Below are positions 23,776 through 37,146 of a stretch of DNA of 64,000 nt, piece by piece. Within the stretch, counting starts at the first letter, position 1; each line of letters opens with the position of its first letter. The stretch spans positions 114,663,036 to 114,727,035 of the forward strand of contig NC_030677.2 of NCBI RefSeq assembly GCF_000004195.4. The letters are read 5' to 3'. This DNA comes from Xenopus tropicalis (Eukaryota; Chordata; Amphibia; Anura; Pipidae). The notes below the pieces were generated by a model, which searched no databases, was not told the origin of the DNA, and saw only the letters and a program-made list of their open reading frames with translations. The position numbers were made by a program, and so were the translations under genes.

Positions 23776-24329
23776 TTAAGAATAGGGAACACTGGGTAAA
23801 CGGTGTTCCTCATTTGCCCATCTACATTATAAGAAAGGTAGGTGGAGCCATTTAAGCTGATTTAAAAAGGAAAACGTGTTTCTTCCAGATGCTACATTCA
23901 GGAGTTACAGCAGATAAGTATTATGAAGCAGATATCTCACTGGTTTTAGCTGCTTCTTTTACATAAGAAAATGACATGCTGACACAAGAGATCTGTATAC
24001 TTAAATAAAACCCATTTTTTTGTCAACATGGATCCAGATAAAGCACCTGTTTGCTATGCAATTCCGTGTAGATAAATATGGATGACATCAATTTTTAACT
24101 AATGGAATCTGGGCAAAGCTTCTATAAAGTTGGTCTCCATCTGACATTCACAGCTGGATGGCATGCTGTTCTTAATGAGATTCAACAAACGTGCTCTTAT
24201 AGGCAGAGCCAAGTACCTTCTCTATCCAGTATTTGTATGTAATTTAAATGTTATGCCTACACATAGAATATGAAGTTACTCTGCAAATATTAGTTAATAA
24301 TAATAATACATTAACATGTCATTATCTGA
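23776..24329. other. Intergenic DNA, no gene seen
   Basis: Unique AT-rich sequence ending in a short AATAATAATA run near 24297. Confidence 0.5.
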
Positions 24330-24595
24330 CAGGTCTGAATAGTTGGTGTCTACTGTTTGGGATCTGAATCCAGTAGAAAATGGAATTATGCTTGAGGCTT
24401 TAATCTTGCTGCCTTGTGATTTCACCCTCCACATCCCTGTAGCGTGCCAGGAGAAAAAGCAGAAGGCTGCTGATAGAAATCTAATTATGGTGATTGAGGT
24501 GCAGGGTGATAACATGGCATGCCCAAGGTCACAAGGTGCTGACATGGTAATCAGATTCAAAGCCTTTCTGAGTTATAGTCCAGTGACTTGAAAGA
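24330..24595 (-). mobile_element. Ancient MIR-like SINE candidate
   Basis: The + strand reads GCATGCCCAAGGTCACAAGG then AGATTCAAAGCC and GTTATAGTCCAGTGACTTGA. It aligns by eye with the reverse complement of MIR/CORE-SINEs (CCCAAGGTCACA..., gattcgaacc..., tctgactcca). It is more diverged than the SINE at 22931. A degraded B box would be on the minus strand near 24559. Confidence 0.45.
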
Positions 24596-25412
24596 ACCTT
24601 AACACCAAAAAGTGAAATTGATTCATTTGCACTGATGCATCAGTTATTTGTCTCCAATACTAAGGAATATGGTTTATTTGAAGCTAGATTTCCTGAATGG
24701 AAAATCATGTTTGATCCTCTGTTCTGTACAGAAATCCCATCCCAGCAGAAGTCTGGGGTCCATTGTTTTTAAGCGAGCTTTAGATAAAATATATTCATGA
24801 AAAGCCCCAGGGATCTACAGAGTGAAAGTAAAATATTAGCAATGCATAAAACAGCAGGCTTTTCTTGAACAGGCATATTTATAATGCAAAATAGGCTCAT
24901 TTATGATTCCTAGGTGAAATTATTGAAGAGTATAAGTATGCAAACCCAAAGTATAGTCATATGAGTTTTTTTTTTGAGCCAGATAGATAGTATCCTTGGG
25001 GGCTAATATAATAGCATGGATTCTTAATTATACCACTAGTGGTCTGATTAAAACTAATTGCTGATTGGTTGCTATGGGTAACTGCACTGATTTAGAACTT
25101 ATGTTAGTAAATCATCCTTTTCAGTTTTTTTTAAACCAAATCAGGCCAGAATATAAATCAAACACAATATAACTCTTTAATGGGTGAAGATAACAAGAAA
25201 CCTATACAAAAAATGTGTACAATGTGAACAGTTTTGCTTTTGAAGGTATTTCATAAAAGTTCTGGCCTCCTACGTGTCAGTGAAAGGTAATTTTAAAAAA
25301 ATGTCACCTAGAAGCAAGTCAAAAAAGATGCATTGTGTACAGTTTATATAGAATTTGCTCTGTAATCGCTGTCCAGTGAAAGATTTTAGATTGCAAAATA
25401 AGAAATTTTATC
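24596..25412. other. Intergenic DNA, no gene seen
   Basis: Includes GATTGGTTGCTATGGGTAAC near 25064, a phrase found in dispersed frog repeats. No coding signal. Confidence 0.5.
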
Positions 25413-25852
25413 TTAAAGGAGAAGGACAGTCATTTTGGCATTTTACTGCGAATAGATTGGCCACATTAGTGCTACCTAGAACACTATATTTATTCTGCAG
25501 AAAGCTTTACTAAACCTGAGTAAACAGCCCTAGAACTCGCTCCGGTAGCAGCTGCCATTTTAGCTTGGACTTGGTAGCTTCCTGCTGCAGTTATAGCAGT
25601 TGAAAGCTCACATCCAACATTCCTAAGGGGAAGTGAGTTTTTATGCATTCTTATGGGAGGGGGGAGCAAGAGAGGGGGAGAGGAGAGAACTGAGCAGACT
25701 CTTGCCCCAAACCTGAAGGAGCCCTAAAAGAGCGGAAGTCTGAAACCAAAGAGAACATGTTCACGAAACATGATAGAGGACTCTGTAAGTGCTTATGGCT
25801 GTATTTACAGACCATTCTGATAAAGCTTACTTCGTTTTTACCTTACCTTTAA
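25413..25852. mobile_element. T2-like MITE with TTAA ends, 440 bp
   Basis: TTAA at 25413-25416 and 25849-25852. The left end is TTAAAGGAGAAGGACAGTC; the right end, reverse-complemented, is TTAAAGGTAAGGTAAAAACG. The interior is non-coding, with a G-rich/GA-rich part near 25656. Confidence 0.8.
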
Positions 25853-28682
25853 TGTTGCTATTTTTTGTACCTGTATTGCAGTAGTAATAGTCTACAGTAC
25901 AGTAATATATAATGCTTTTAGCCTTTTGCTCCCATTAACTGCAGCTTTCTCTCTGATGGCAGAAATGGTCAAACTGCCCTATGTGCTTTTAGCCTTAGAG
26001 CATTCTGGTAACATTGCATAGTCATCAGATATGGTTGTGCAGGGCATCTCATGATTGTTCAGGGAATATGGCACAACTAATAATGTTGTTTGTTTGTATA
26101 CACTGCTACAGACCCAGTAACCTAGCTCAGCACCTTTGAAATTCCCTACATATATGGTTTCTCCTTTGCAACAAGTTGCTGCTGTGTAGCTTTTTAATAC
26201 TGTACTATGGTATAGCGCTATCTCATTGGTTAAATGGCAACTGTGATTTTAGAGTAAACAGATGGTAGATTAAAGCTCAGCATATATGAAATCCCCCAAG
26301 TACATGTTTGTCCTTTGCCATAGTGCACTGCTCATTAGTTTGACTATACTAGGAAATGCTGCAGTCTGGGACCTGGGAGATATACGGATCCATTGCACGC
26401 AGGGAGGGCCCGATGTTTTTTTTAGTAAATGAGAGGGTGGTTCCGGAGAAATTTTGTGGCAATCTGATTTTTTTTTTAAAAAACCAAAAGCACCTGTTAA
26501 TGTCCATTTTTATGAGAGAGGTTACATTGCATTTAGCAGTACCGCATTTGGACACATGAACAAATTTCTTTCATTACATGTACACATGTAATGGATCTCA
26601 GAAGTGACTTCTAATATCCCCATATTTTACAACAGGGGGGTACATTATTTTTTATACTTCCTATAAAATACAATTTTAGTTAGCCATGTGGCACAAATGA
26701 CTTCTCTAACCAGGGATTACCGTGGTCACTGCTATAAACAGAACATTTTTACAGAAAAGCACTTTCCTTTCTGCCTTCTGTTACCTGCTGTTGCTTCCCA
26801 CCCATATAAGAGTACACAGGCACCGACATCATTGTGCATGTGTATAAAGGAAAAGAGAAAGAGGATCAGGGAGTAACCCAAGAGGGATGATGTGATTTTT
26901 GGTAAGCAGAAGTTCTGTATATAAAAGAAAAGCATTTGGAGAGGTGGTTGATACTTTCCTTACATGGAAAATAATACTGTACTCTGAACAATTCAATAAA
27001 AATAATTAAAGAAAACAAACTCCTTATGGACCCCCACTCTCATCCGCGCCTAGTGCTCCTGGCATCTGCCCAGTCTGGCCAGCCCTGCACAGCCTTGCAA
27101 TAGATCTGAAATAGTGTCTGAATATATTTCTCAGTGTGCCAATGCAGTAAAACTAGAAATTTCTTTGAAACTGTATCTTATAAATGGTAAATTTGAAATG
27201 AATCCTATAATTATTATCAATAATACTTACCTAATAAGCAATGTTTTTTTTTCTATTTGCACTTAAAATAATATGCTTCAATTTTAAAATGTTCTCCTTT
27301 TCAGCTCGTTCTAATTAGTTTAATAAGCTAAGCATGAAATTGTCAATATAAAAACAGAGCTACTTAGCACTAATACCACTGTACCTTCAGTTGTAGCTCT
27401 TACTCATTACACAAAAGGTTGTTTCATCTCTCTTATTTCGTTATTTTACCTATATTTATAAATAGAAATTGGCATAAATGCATACTAAGATAAACTAAGC
27501 CATTTTATATTTATGGAGTGCTGAGAATGTTTAAATCTATAAATAGCTTAACCAGGTCTTTTGCACCCAAACTTGCCAATTAAACTATAGGATGAGTGGC
27601 ATTACCATTGAATGTGTATATATAGTATATGGGGGTGGTTTCTCATACGGTACCCCCTTAAGGAATGCCCAATAGCTCAGTATTTAAGAGTCAAGTAGCA
27701 GATGTAGATGCATTGCTTTTAAACTAGTTTAGGACTGATGTGCCTTGATGTGGTGCGTTGGCTTTTGAGTGTTGTACACGATGTACAACAATGTGACCAA
27801 ATGTGACTCAACTGAGTTATGCCACATGGAACATTTTGATTGGTAGATGAAATGAAGGAACCGCTGCATTTTTTTTTCTATTGATGGTTGTTCCTGGCGT
27901 TTTAATCATCACTAATGACAAGCAGTGAGCTGCGTACACCCTCATGCCATAATCCTATTAGAATAGAATCAGAAAGTGTTGATTAGCTCTTCATAGAAGG
28001 CGCAGCAGCCAGTGCCATGTATAACAAGCACACAGCCCACTAGGGCCTCTCCAAATTGGCAAGTGAGTCTTATGCTTTGAGAGACACTGCACTTCAGGAA
28101 ACAATACTGCCTATTAAGTAATGTTAGGATTGACACATTGGTTTACTTGCATATATATAATGGTGTATTTTTCTATTTCAAATAATTTGCTATTTTAAAA
28201 AAAAAGGTAATTTGTTGGCGCCTATGTTTATTCAAGTAGGATCTTATTTTTTTCACATTATTACTTCACACCTCTAGGTTTTCTGTAATGCCTAAAAGCA
28301 TTTGCCTGCCTAGAAGCTATTGTAACAGACTTCCTGTCCTTACACGATTACAGCTAATATTAAGGTGCATACAGGGAATGCTAAAAAAAAATATACAGAT
28401 TTTTAATTCAATTAAATGATAAATATTATGGAAAAATGAAGGGAAATATGCTGAGATAATTTAAAGACAGGAAGCAATTGTTAGTAAATAGCCTTGTGTA
28501 ACAAAGGACACTTGTTAATAACATGACATTTTAGGGATCGAACAAATTCTTTAGAGGCTCGGAAAATAACATTAGCAGAAAGATTAGAAATCTGGATAAA
28601 TATTTGAAGCATTTGTTAATCTGAAGCACCACCAGATAAAACCTGTGAAAGTTCTCCAGAAATCTACATTCTATGTATTGAA
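25853..28682. other. Intergenic DNA, no gene seen
   Basis: About 2.8 kb of AT-rich unique-looking sequence. Two opposed open frames at 26349-26559 are mutual antisense shadows without motifs. No terminal repeats or exons were recognised. Confidence 0.5.
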
Positions 28683-28883
28683 CACAATAGGCTTGTTTTG
28701 CCTCCAATAAAGATTAATTATATCTTAGTTGGGATCAAGTACAAGGTACTGTTTTATTATTAAAGAGAAAAAGGAAATGATTATTAAAAGTTAGAATTTC
28801 TTTGCTTAAAATAGAATCTAAGGGAGATGGGCTTCCTGCAGTTCCGAGCTTTCTGGAGAACGGATAAGTTATCCCATGTCTGT
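28683..28883 (-). mobile_element. Fragment of TACAGGTATGGGATC-type MITE
   Basis: Minus-orientation internal and terminal part (TTTGCCTCCAATAAAGATTA, GGTACTGTTTTATTATTA, GCTTTCTGGAGAACGGATAA). It ends near CCCATGTCTGTAAC. The opposite end is missing. Confidence 0.7.
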
Positions 28884-28987
28884 AACAAAATAGCATTTAA
28901 TGTGGTGTGCAGCTCAGTAGGCATCAGCAACTGGCTCTTATATTTTTTGTTCAGCATTCATTTTTCTACTATAGGTTCAGGAACCAT

Positions 28988-29283
28988 TAATCAGAATGCT
29001 CATGACCTGGGTATTTCTGGATAAGGAATCTTTCTGTAATTTGCATGTCCATACCTCAAGTATACTAAAACATAATTTAAAAATGAAATAAACCCAACAG
29101 GATTGTTTTGCCTCCAATAAGGGTTAATTATATCTAAATTAGGATCAAATACAAGGTACTGTTTTATTATTACAGAGAAAAAGGGAAATTATTTGCTTAA
29201 AATGGAGTCTACAGGAGATGGCCTTCTTATAATTTAGAGCTTTCAGGATAATGGGTTTGTGGATAACAGATCCCATACCTGTG
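28988..29283 (-). mobile_element. TACAGGTATGGGATC-type MITE, minus orientation
   Basis: It starts near a degraded tip before GGATAAGGAATCTTTCTGTA and ends CAGATCCCATACCTGTGTAA. It lies about 100 bp from the fragment at 28683 in the same orientation, so the pair could be a local duplication. Confidence 0.75.
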
Positions 29284-30681
29284 TAAGAAATGTTCAATGT
29301 GGGACACACAAAATATAAAGAAAGTACATCACTGCAACAAAACATAAATTTCAATGACTGCGGATACAACCAAGCAGAATAAAATGGAATCAGATCATGT
29401 GCTTAGGTGTCTCAAATGCCCGAAAAACACTTGTGCAAACAACTTATCATCTCAATAATAAAACACATACCAGGCACATGCTGAACCATCATAGTGTGTT
29501 TGTACAACTGTGAGTATTGATATTTAAGCAGTTACTTAATATTCTCGCCACTTCAAGATAGAAGATAGCTGCAATACAAATAACAGGAAATACAGCCAAC
29601 GGAACAGTAGGAGGCAGATTTAGCAATTTTAGAGTTAAAGGAAAAAAAACAACTATTTCATTAAAAAAGCAAAAAAGTTCACATTTTTTTCTATGAACAT
29701 GTTTTTTATTCTCAAGTTCTAACATATTTATGAAACGTAAGACTATTTAACATTCATATGGACTATTTAACCATTAAAATGGATGTGGCTGTAGTGCACA
29801 CATTGATGTCACACATTGGATATCCTTGCTTCCCAAAATACTCCTTGCACCTTTCTATTGTTGCACTTGGTGCCAGTGTCACGCCTGCAATTACCCAATT
29901 ATGGGTAAAAACACTGTATACTGGGTAAAAAAATATCAGTGAGGAGGGGATTATAAAATGCAGGTTGCTGCTGGCAGTTATTTAGAGATGCCTTATATTT
30001 TTCTGTTTGGCAAGCAGAGGGAATGTATTTGAAGCGGCATCCTTGGGTATCCAGTTATGCAAACAGATCATGAACAAATACTATTGAAATGATAGGATTC
30101 TGAGTATTACACAATATTTTTTTGAATTTTAGAAAGATATTTAGTATGTTCTGTTTTTTTCAAAGTATGTAACTCTTATTTTCTTTCAAAAAATAATACA
30201 AAGATCTGTTATCTATAAATCAAGGGATGATGATTATTTACTGCAGTGCTTATACTAACAAAAATAGCTTCCAAGAACTAATGTTTATCCATCTGTACAA
30301 CAACCACAGGAATGATTCTGTTTTTGCAGAATACCCATAAAATGGCGCTGATGCTGCAAATCAGAATGCTGGGTGGCTACACCTGAGATCCTGCCATCTT
30401 AAAGGGATACTAAGACATTTTATTTTAAATTCTGAAAGTTTTATCACCAGCAACTAGAAGTCTCTTTATCTATATGTTACTGCCTTCAGTTGGCTAAAAA
30501 GCCCCAAGAGCAGTGGCATATGGAGAGATATCAGGCATTCTGAATATTGTAAAGTAAAAACATTGTTGGCAAAACCCCTAGATGTGATCCCTGTGTACCA
30601 TTGCCATGAGAAGTCTATGGAGTCAATGTATAATTTTTTGATGGGGAAGTGATAAGAATGCTGGGAGGGCTGATTTCTTAA
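29284..30681. other. Intergenic DNA, no gene seen
   Basis: AT-rich. At about 30402, CTTAAAGGGATACTAAGACA is a T2-like left end without a right partner. No coding motif. Confidence 0.5.
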
Positions 30682-31013
30682 TACAGGTATTGGATCCCTT
30701 ATCCGGAAACCCATTATCCAGAAAGTTCCGAATTAGGGAAAAGCCATCTCCCATAGACTCCATTTTAATCATATAATTCACATTTTTAAAAATGATTCCC
30801 TTTTCTCTGTAATAATAAAACAGTACCCTGTACTTGATCCAAACTAAGATATAATTAATCCTTATTGGAGCCAAAACAATCCTATTTGGTTTAATTACTG
30901 TTTAAATAAATTTTTTTAGCAGACTTAAGGTATGAGATCCGAATTACGGAAATACCCCTTATCCGGAAAACCTCAGGTCCCAAGCATTCTGGATAACTGG
31001 TCCCACACCTGTA
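30682..31013 (+). mobile_element. TACAGGTATGGGATC-type MITE, full length
   Basis: Ends TACAGGTATTGGATCCCTTA and, reverse-complemented, TACAGGTGTGGGACCAGTTA. It has the same interior as the 23444 copy and the same orientation. Confidence 0.82.
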
Positions 31014-32161
31014 TTTCTAAAGCTAAATAAAAATGCACAGAATTATCATCTTTTGACACTTATTTGGGTGCAAATTTTGTCCAAGATTTAGTGACCTTCA
31101 AGCATTGGGATTGCATAGCTTCTAGTTTGTGCCATTAATAATGCCATTAGCATCCTATTCACTGGGGCCAACAGCAGCCTTTTATGTGTTCTTCAGGGTA
31201 CAAGGGATCTGTAAATATCCTCAGATTATAAATCCCAACTGCCACACTATTATTCCTAATGCTGGTTCAATCTTTTGGCACCCCTTATAAATTTAAATAA
31301 GCAGAGAAACCAATCCTTTGGCCCCATACTTATAGAACTATGTACAGTATAAGTAAAATTTCTCATACAACATGTTTTGGACTTGTTTGCCTTTTGTCTA
31401 GTTACACACTTGAAAAAGAGCATGAAAGCCAAAAACATTTTATGTGAGCAATACAACTCATTGCAGTTTAACTCTGCTTGAAGGACATTCTTTTTACTAT
31501 ACTGCAGATATATAACGGATCTGTGAATATTCTCTTATGTTATGACAGACCAATATCATGGTGAGAGCAAAATTTCCTGCACTCACTAATAGCAAGAGCT
31601 GCTAATATAATAACCCGCAGGGCATTCTGGAAAAAGCCTTTTTTGACCTTTTCTATGTACCATATTTTGTCTGAAAAATTGTGCCAAATATACCAGTCAA
31701 CTCTAATGCCTGCATACAGATGCCAACTCTATCAAGTTAAAAAGAAAATAATAGGAATAGTGCAATATTCTGCCAAATAATTATCTAAAGGAAACAGATG
31801 CATACAAATACAATCTAAAAACTGTTATACAAACTAAGAGTAATAAAGAATGCCCATATCATACAATGTCATATGCTTGTGTTTCACCCGCTACTTTATC
31901 TTTACTACAAGTTGCCAAGTCTTTATGTATGGAAGCCAAATTCAATTGCTTCTATTAGACAATTTAGATTAAGGCACTTGATTGTGTTGTTTAGGACAGA
32001 GAAGACATGTAGAAAAAGGTCAGTAAGTTGTAAATGTTTTTCAAATATATGTGAGTCCTGTATTGTGGCCTAGTAAGGTGCTAGAGATAAGTACATCATT
32101 TGTGGGAATATTTTATAAGGGGCAAATAGATGTTTGCTTTTATTTCAATGTGCTAACTAAA
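31014..32161. other. Intergenic DNA, no gene seen
   Basis: AT-rich with no recognisable coding or mobile sequence. Confidence 0.5.
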
Positions 32162-32374
32162 TACAGTTTGTACAGTCAATACAAACGTCTGATCCATATA
32201 GTATCCCATAGCCATACATATTCTTAACCTAAACCTCTGGTTGGTTACCATGGGCCACTATACCTGGTACAGTTTGTGTACGGTCAACAAAACATCTGAT
32301 CCATCTAGTATCCCATAGCCATACACAGTCTTAACCTAAACCTCTGGTTGGTTACCATGGGCCACTAGACCTGG
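32162..32374. repeat. Direct tandem duplication, two units of about 106 bp
   Basis: Unit 1 (32162-32267) and unit 2 (32268-32374) share TAGTATCCCATAGCCATACA and AACCTAAACCTCTGGTTGGT blocks, with a few substitutions and small indels in the first third. The TTGGTTACCATGGGCCACTA phrase is one seen in dispersed frog repeats. Confidence 0.88.
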
Positions 32375-32678
32375 TACAGACTTTGAGCTTTTAGTTCATG
32401 CAGGCCCTGTCTGATGGGTTCTCTGTAGATCTGCACTATGATCAATTGTTGGCTCATGATCAGCCAGATTTTGGTGAGTGTGTGGGTGGAGAGAGTGGGT
32501 AGAGATCCACTCATTTGGCGACTTTGCAAAACTCAGGTATATGGCCAGCTTAACTTTGAAAGTTAGCCACTGTCAAATTATAATCACTTGCTCTATAGAA
32601 TAGTATTGCAGTGGGACACTGCTATAGGATTTCTGTATAAGTTATAGAGAATGCTAGAATGCAGCTCTGGTAAATAAA

Positions 32679-32996
32679 TACAGGTATGCGACCTGTTATC
32701 AGGAATGCTTTGTGTCTTCCGGATAAGAGATCTTTCCGTAATTTGGATCTCCATATTCTAAGTCTACTTAAAAATCATTTAAACATTAAATAAACCCAAC
32801 AGGATTGTTTTGCCTCCAATAAGGATTAATTATATCTTATTTGGGATCAAGATCCTGTTTTATTATTACAGAGAAAAAGGAAATCATTTCCAAAAATTTT
32901 AATTATTTGTTTAAAATGGAGTCTATGGGAGATGGCCTTCCCCCAATTCGTAAATTTGTGGATAATCAGTTTCCGAATAACAGGTCCTATACCTGC
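32679..32996 (-). mobile_element. TACAGGTATGGGATC-type MITE, minus orientation
   Basis: It begins TACAGGTATGCGACCTGTTA and ends AACAGGTCCTATACCTGCA. The interior is the reverse of the 23444 copy, with TTTGCCTCCAATAAGGATTA near 32810. Confidence 0.82.
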
Positions 32997-33499
32997 ATCT
33001 GTTAATTCTTCATTATGGGAAACTGCCGTGAATATAACCCTTCCAGTTGAACATTTGGACATGACTGCTGAGTCATGTTAATTTGATTAAACTTCTCAAT
33101 TGAAAGCTTAGCTTCCGAAGTCACTTGGTTTCCGACTGGGCCTAATGAGATAAGTGCCTGCTAAATAACTGACCTGACTGTGAACTGGCCTAGCATGGAC
33201 CTGGCACAGATGACATTTCACCATCCTTTTGTTAAATTTCTAGATTTTTTTTGACTAGGAACAACACTGAAAGCTTGAAAGCACAGTCTGGCATAATGAC
33301 AATTTACATTTATGTCACTGATGCTAAAACCAACAATACAGAATGACACATAGAAATAAGAACTTTTAAAATGATAACACACTTTAGACAAACTGTAGCT
33401 GATGTGTTCCCTGGTTTAGGATCACACAGAACCATCAGTAATAGATGGCTGTGACTTGCTTACAGGAAGTTCATAATGTACCAACATTGTATTTTTATC

Positions 33500-33812
33500 A
33501 ATATGAAGTGAGGAATGAAGGTGACCATAAGTGGTAAGACCCGTTTATTTGTCAAGTTCACCAAACAAGCGGATCTTCTCCCGTAATGCTCACCTAAGGT
33601 GGGCAATATCAGGCTAATTTCATGATCAGTAGAAAGTTTCCAGGGCTTGGCGATGATGTCATGTGCGTGATACTGTGCGAGGTAGGTATCATAGGTAATT
33701 GGGGCCATTTCATTGTCTTTCAAGCTATTATAGACTGCAGCCAGGACCAGTTTGGCTAAACCCATGGCCTGGCATTGGTCCATGGCCCAGCGGTTGGGGA
33801 CCCCTGCCTTAT
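33500..33812. mobile_element. Composite MITE remnants with a hAT right end
   Basis: Contains ACAAGCGGATCTTCTCCCGT and CACCTAAGGTGGGCAATATC, phrases of a common frog MITE. It ends at about 33809 in GCGGTTGGGGACCCCTG, the reverse complement of a CAGGGGTCCCCAACC hAT tip. A 118-residue minus-strand open frame crosses both pieces and is therefore not a gene. Confidence 0.5.
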
Positions 33813-35854
33813 ACATTACACCTCAGGTCCCAAGCATTACAGACCTAGAGTAAAAAATCCATGCCTGTATAAGCCCACCAGCCAATCAGAAGCGGATCTG
33901 GCAGTGGGGGGGGGGGGAGGGAATGAAACACATGTGCAGTATGAAGCAAGGAGGGAAAGGAAGGGAGAATACCTTTTTAGAGATGGCTGCCTGTTCTAGA
34001 AAATGTGACTGAGTAAATATTTGATTAGGTGAGCCAAAAGTGTGGCGTTTTTACTAAACAACAGGAGGACTATTGGGCAGTATGCTTTTTAAATTTTGTT
34101 TTGCATTCTCCTTTAATAAGTCATAGACACTCTTGCATTGTTTCCTGTGTGTAGTTTCTGGGTTTGGCTTCTGTAGGGGATCATCCAGTGGTGACATCAT
34201 CCAGCCCGGTTATAGATCAGATTGGCTGGAAGTCCCAGTGCAATTCTGGGAGCAAAGGAGTATCCAGGGTGTGCCTGGCTTTGGAGCCTAAACCATGGGT
34301 GGGGCCAGTGGGTTACAAAGGTGCCCTGCTGCAGTGCCAGCCAGACATAGCCAAATCCAGAGTGAGTAACCAGCTGAGTGTGCTCTTTTTAACATCAAGC
34401 TCCAGACTATAAAGAGAAAGATCTGCTTAGTTGCTAGTAAATGCTTTTACCTCTGTGTGAGTCTCCAATGTGTGTTCCCTGTGTGAGGACAGGTGTTGCT
34501 TGTGTGCCTGCTGCGTGGTAGCAACCATCTTTCCAAAGGAAGAGGTACAATGGGGCAGGTAGCACTACTGGGGGGGAGGGGACTAAAGAGCTCTTAGGGA
34601 TGAGACTGAACTGAGCAGGGGTCTTTGTCTTCCCAGTATGGGACTGTGGCACCTTAAGCGGTGCCTAGAGCGGATAGACCACACAGGTTCCCCTGGGCAA
34701 AATCTCAGTTTTATTCAAGCTTTATTCATCTTTTATATAAAGTTTATCTTTGCTGCCCCCCCTCTCCGCCTAGCCCACTCCCCTACATGGACCACCCTCT
34801 TGTCCCCCCAGCCTGCTCCCCTACCCGAGCAGCCCCCTCCTCCCTGGGCTTACCCCTCTTCCCCCTCTCTCCAGTAGGAGTGTCCCTGCCTATTAAAGAG
34901 GAACTCTAAACCTAAAAATAGAGATTTTAACCCCCACTTAAGGAATAATCATCAGGGACATGCAAATAGCTCTTTTGTATGTTTCTGTGGCACACTATCC
35001 ATCCAAAATATACACCTCACACCAGGTAAGCAGATACAATAACGCTAACATATTCTACCATATATAGGACCAATACACCGTGAGCTAGATTTTCATAAAT
35101 TGATGAAATTATCTAATAAGTACATTAAAGTAGTCAAAAAGAGTCTGGTGGCAATATAAATCCCCTGGAGGGCCCATGGCCTGAAGTTGGATAGCACTGT
35201 TCAAAACCTCAGCAATATTTTTTCATAGCGGCATGACAAGTTTCAGACCAGAACTTGATGTAAAATAAGCATTTAGTCTGCATTTATACCAGAGCCCAGA
35301 TTAAAAATGATTAACCCATTCCAGTTTCATTTGAATATTAGAGGACATATATTTTCACTGTTAAAAAACATATCAACTTCTTTTACTTTGTAATCAAAGC
35401 ATGTGTTGCTACAGACTATGATCTTACTCAAGCATTTCCAGTCACGGAACAAATTACTGACCCAGTGTGCTATGTACAGTAGGAAATTCCATTTCATTTT
35501 CATAGTCCTATCCTGAGATTGTGTGGGATTACAATGCACCCTGCAGTAAAAGTTATTTGAAATCACTGAAGAGTCACTGTAAATCATTGCCTCTCTTAGG
35601 CAAAATGGGGGAAAGCTTAGGCAGCTGTTACCAGTGTTTCATTTGCACCTAAAAAGCGTGAGGTATGTTGGTTACAGCATTGCTTTTATGGAAACAGCAA
35701 GAAAATATATAAAGGAAAACCTTGCGGCTTTAAATCTAAATTTTCACTGGGATTACCAGGCTTTTCCATCAAAGATTATGTGTAGATTATTTTGCTTTGC
35801 ACAGCTTTATATAGTCAGCCATTAAAGAGATATGTATTTTAAGGCAGTCATGCC
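33813..35854. other. Intergenic DNA with C/T-rich stretch
   Basis: A run of G near 33907. A strongly pyrimidine-rich block spans roughly 34755-34875. TTAAAGAGGAACTCTAAACC at about 34894 is a T2-like left end without a partner. No coding motif in the open frames. Confidence 0.5.
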
Positions 35855-36011
35855 ATTATTATTATTAACATTTATTTATAAAGCGCCAACATATTCCGCA
35901 GCGCTGTACAATAAGTGGGTTACATACATTGGACATACAGAGTAATATATAAAGCAATCAATAACCGATACAAGAGGTGAAGAGGGCCCTGCCCAAAAGA
36001 GCTTACAATCT
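35855..36011 (-). mobile_element. L2-type LINE/SINE 3' tail
   Basis: Minus-strand copy nearly identical to 21136-21287. On the + strand the (TAA)n tail shows as ATTATTATTATT at its left edge. The similarity of the three copies suggests a fairly young family. Confidence 0.75.
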
Positions 36012-37146
36012 ACAAGCCATGTAAATACAACATAAATACACACTGATATCAAAATTATGTTTAAAAATGAAATAAATAGCAAGCACCCTGATTTGTCAAG
36101 CCATTGTCAGGTAATAAAGTAATATAAATTATATGTTAGCACACAGATGATTACTCATTCAATTTTATCCTGTGTGATGTAGATATCTGTTATTCTATTT
36201 GAAACCTAATAGTAAAAAGTAATGGGGCTGCTGGGAGTTGTAGAAGGCATTATCTGAAATGCAGAAAGATTTAATTTAAGGTTCAATACATGGAAATTAG
36301 AATCTTTCTAAATATAATCAATAATAAATTGTGCCCCCTTCTTAAAATATTCACTGCTCCCCTCTTAGCAATCTGTTTCTCTTAATGCTCTCTTCCTGCA
36401 AAAGTCAGGGTCAGATTTCATTACATCTTTTATACAGGGCTCCCTTTACTGACAATTAATGCAAAAAACAAAACCTAACAAAATTACTGACTCCAGCATG
36501 AGTGATCTCTAACAGATCTCTAGGCAAAAAGGAGAACCCCCCAAAGTCTGTATTAGACCAAACTGTCAATCATATTCAGATTCTGAATCCTGCAGTGCTG
36601 TATTTAGGTCAGGTGCCACCCTGCTTCCAAAGATCTTGTACATACACAGGACTATTTCTGTTAAAAAGATAGAAATTAAATAAATGAAAAAATTGCTGGG
36701 TCTGGAACATAAAATTAAACTTTGAAATGAGACTATAAAAGTCAGTTCCCAGCAAGGGAATATTTTCTACAGAAGGGACAGCAGGTATGCAATCTGATAA
36801 TTATATATCACCAACCACAGCAAGCAGAGAATCTGCATGAAAACTCCTGGTGATAAGATGGCAGTTTCACATAACTTCTGATAGGAAAAAAAGGATTTCA
36901 AACTATTTACCTACATGCCTCCACCACTTGCCACTCTCCAATGCATTGCTGAACAATACAGTTAAGCTGTATTCATGGGGCCCCATGTCCTAAAAGACCT
37001 TACACCTGGGAGCTGATACTACTCACAGCCAGTGGTGTAATGGCAGTGGGCCCCCCGCAAAAAAAATCTTCCGAGGGGCCCGATGCACAGCTGCTCAGTG
37101 CAACAATCCTTTGTCCCACAATATGTACCTAACAATATGTGCAGCA
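36012..37146. other. Intergenic DNA, no gene seen
   Basis: AT-rich. At 37029-37085 CAGTGGTGTAATGGCAGTGG and CCCCCCGCAAAAAAAATCTT form a hAT-like left end that runs towards the minisatellite. Confidence 0.5.

Noticed and set aside
33460..33816. 118-residue minus-strand open frame
   Set aside because: It starts in a hAT tip (GCGGTTGGGGACCCCTG) and crosses a second MITE; no recognisable domain.
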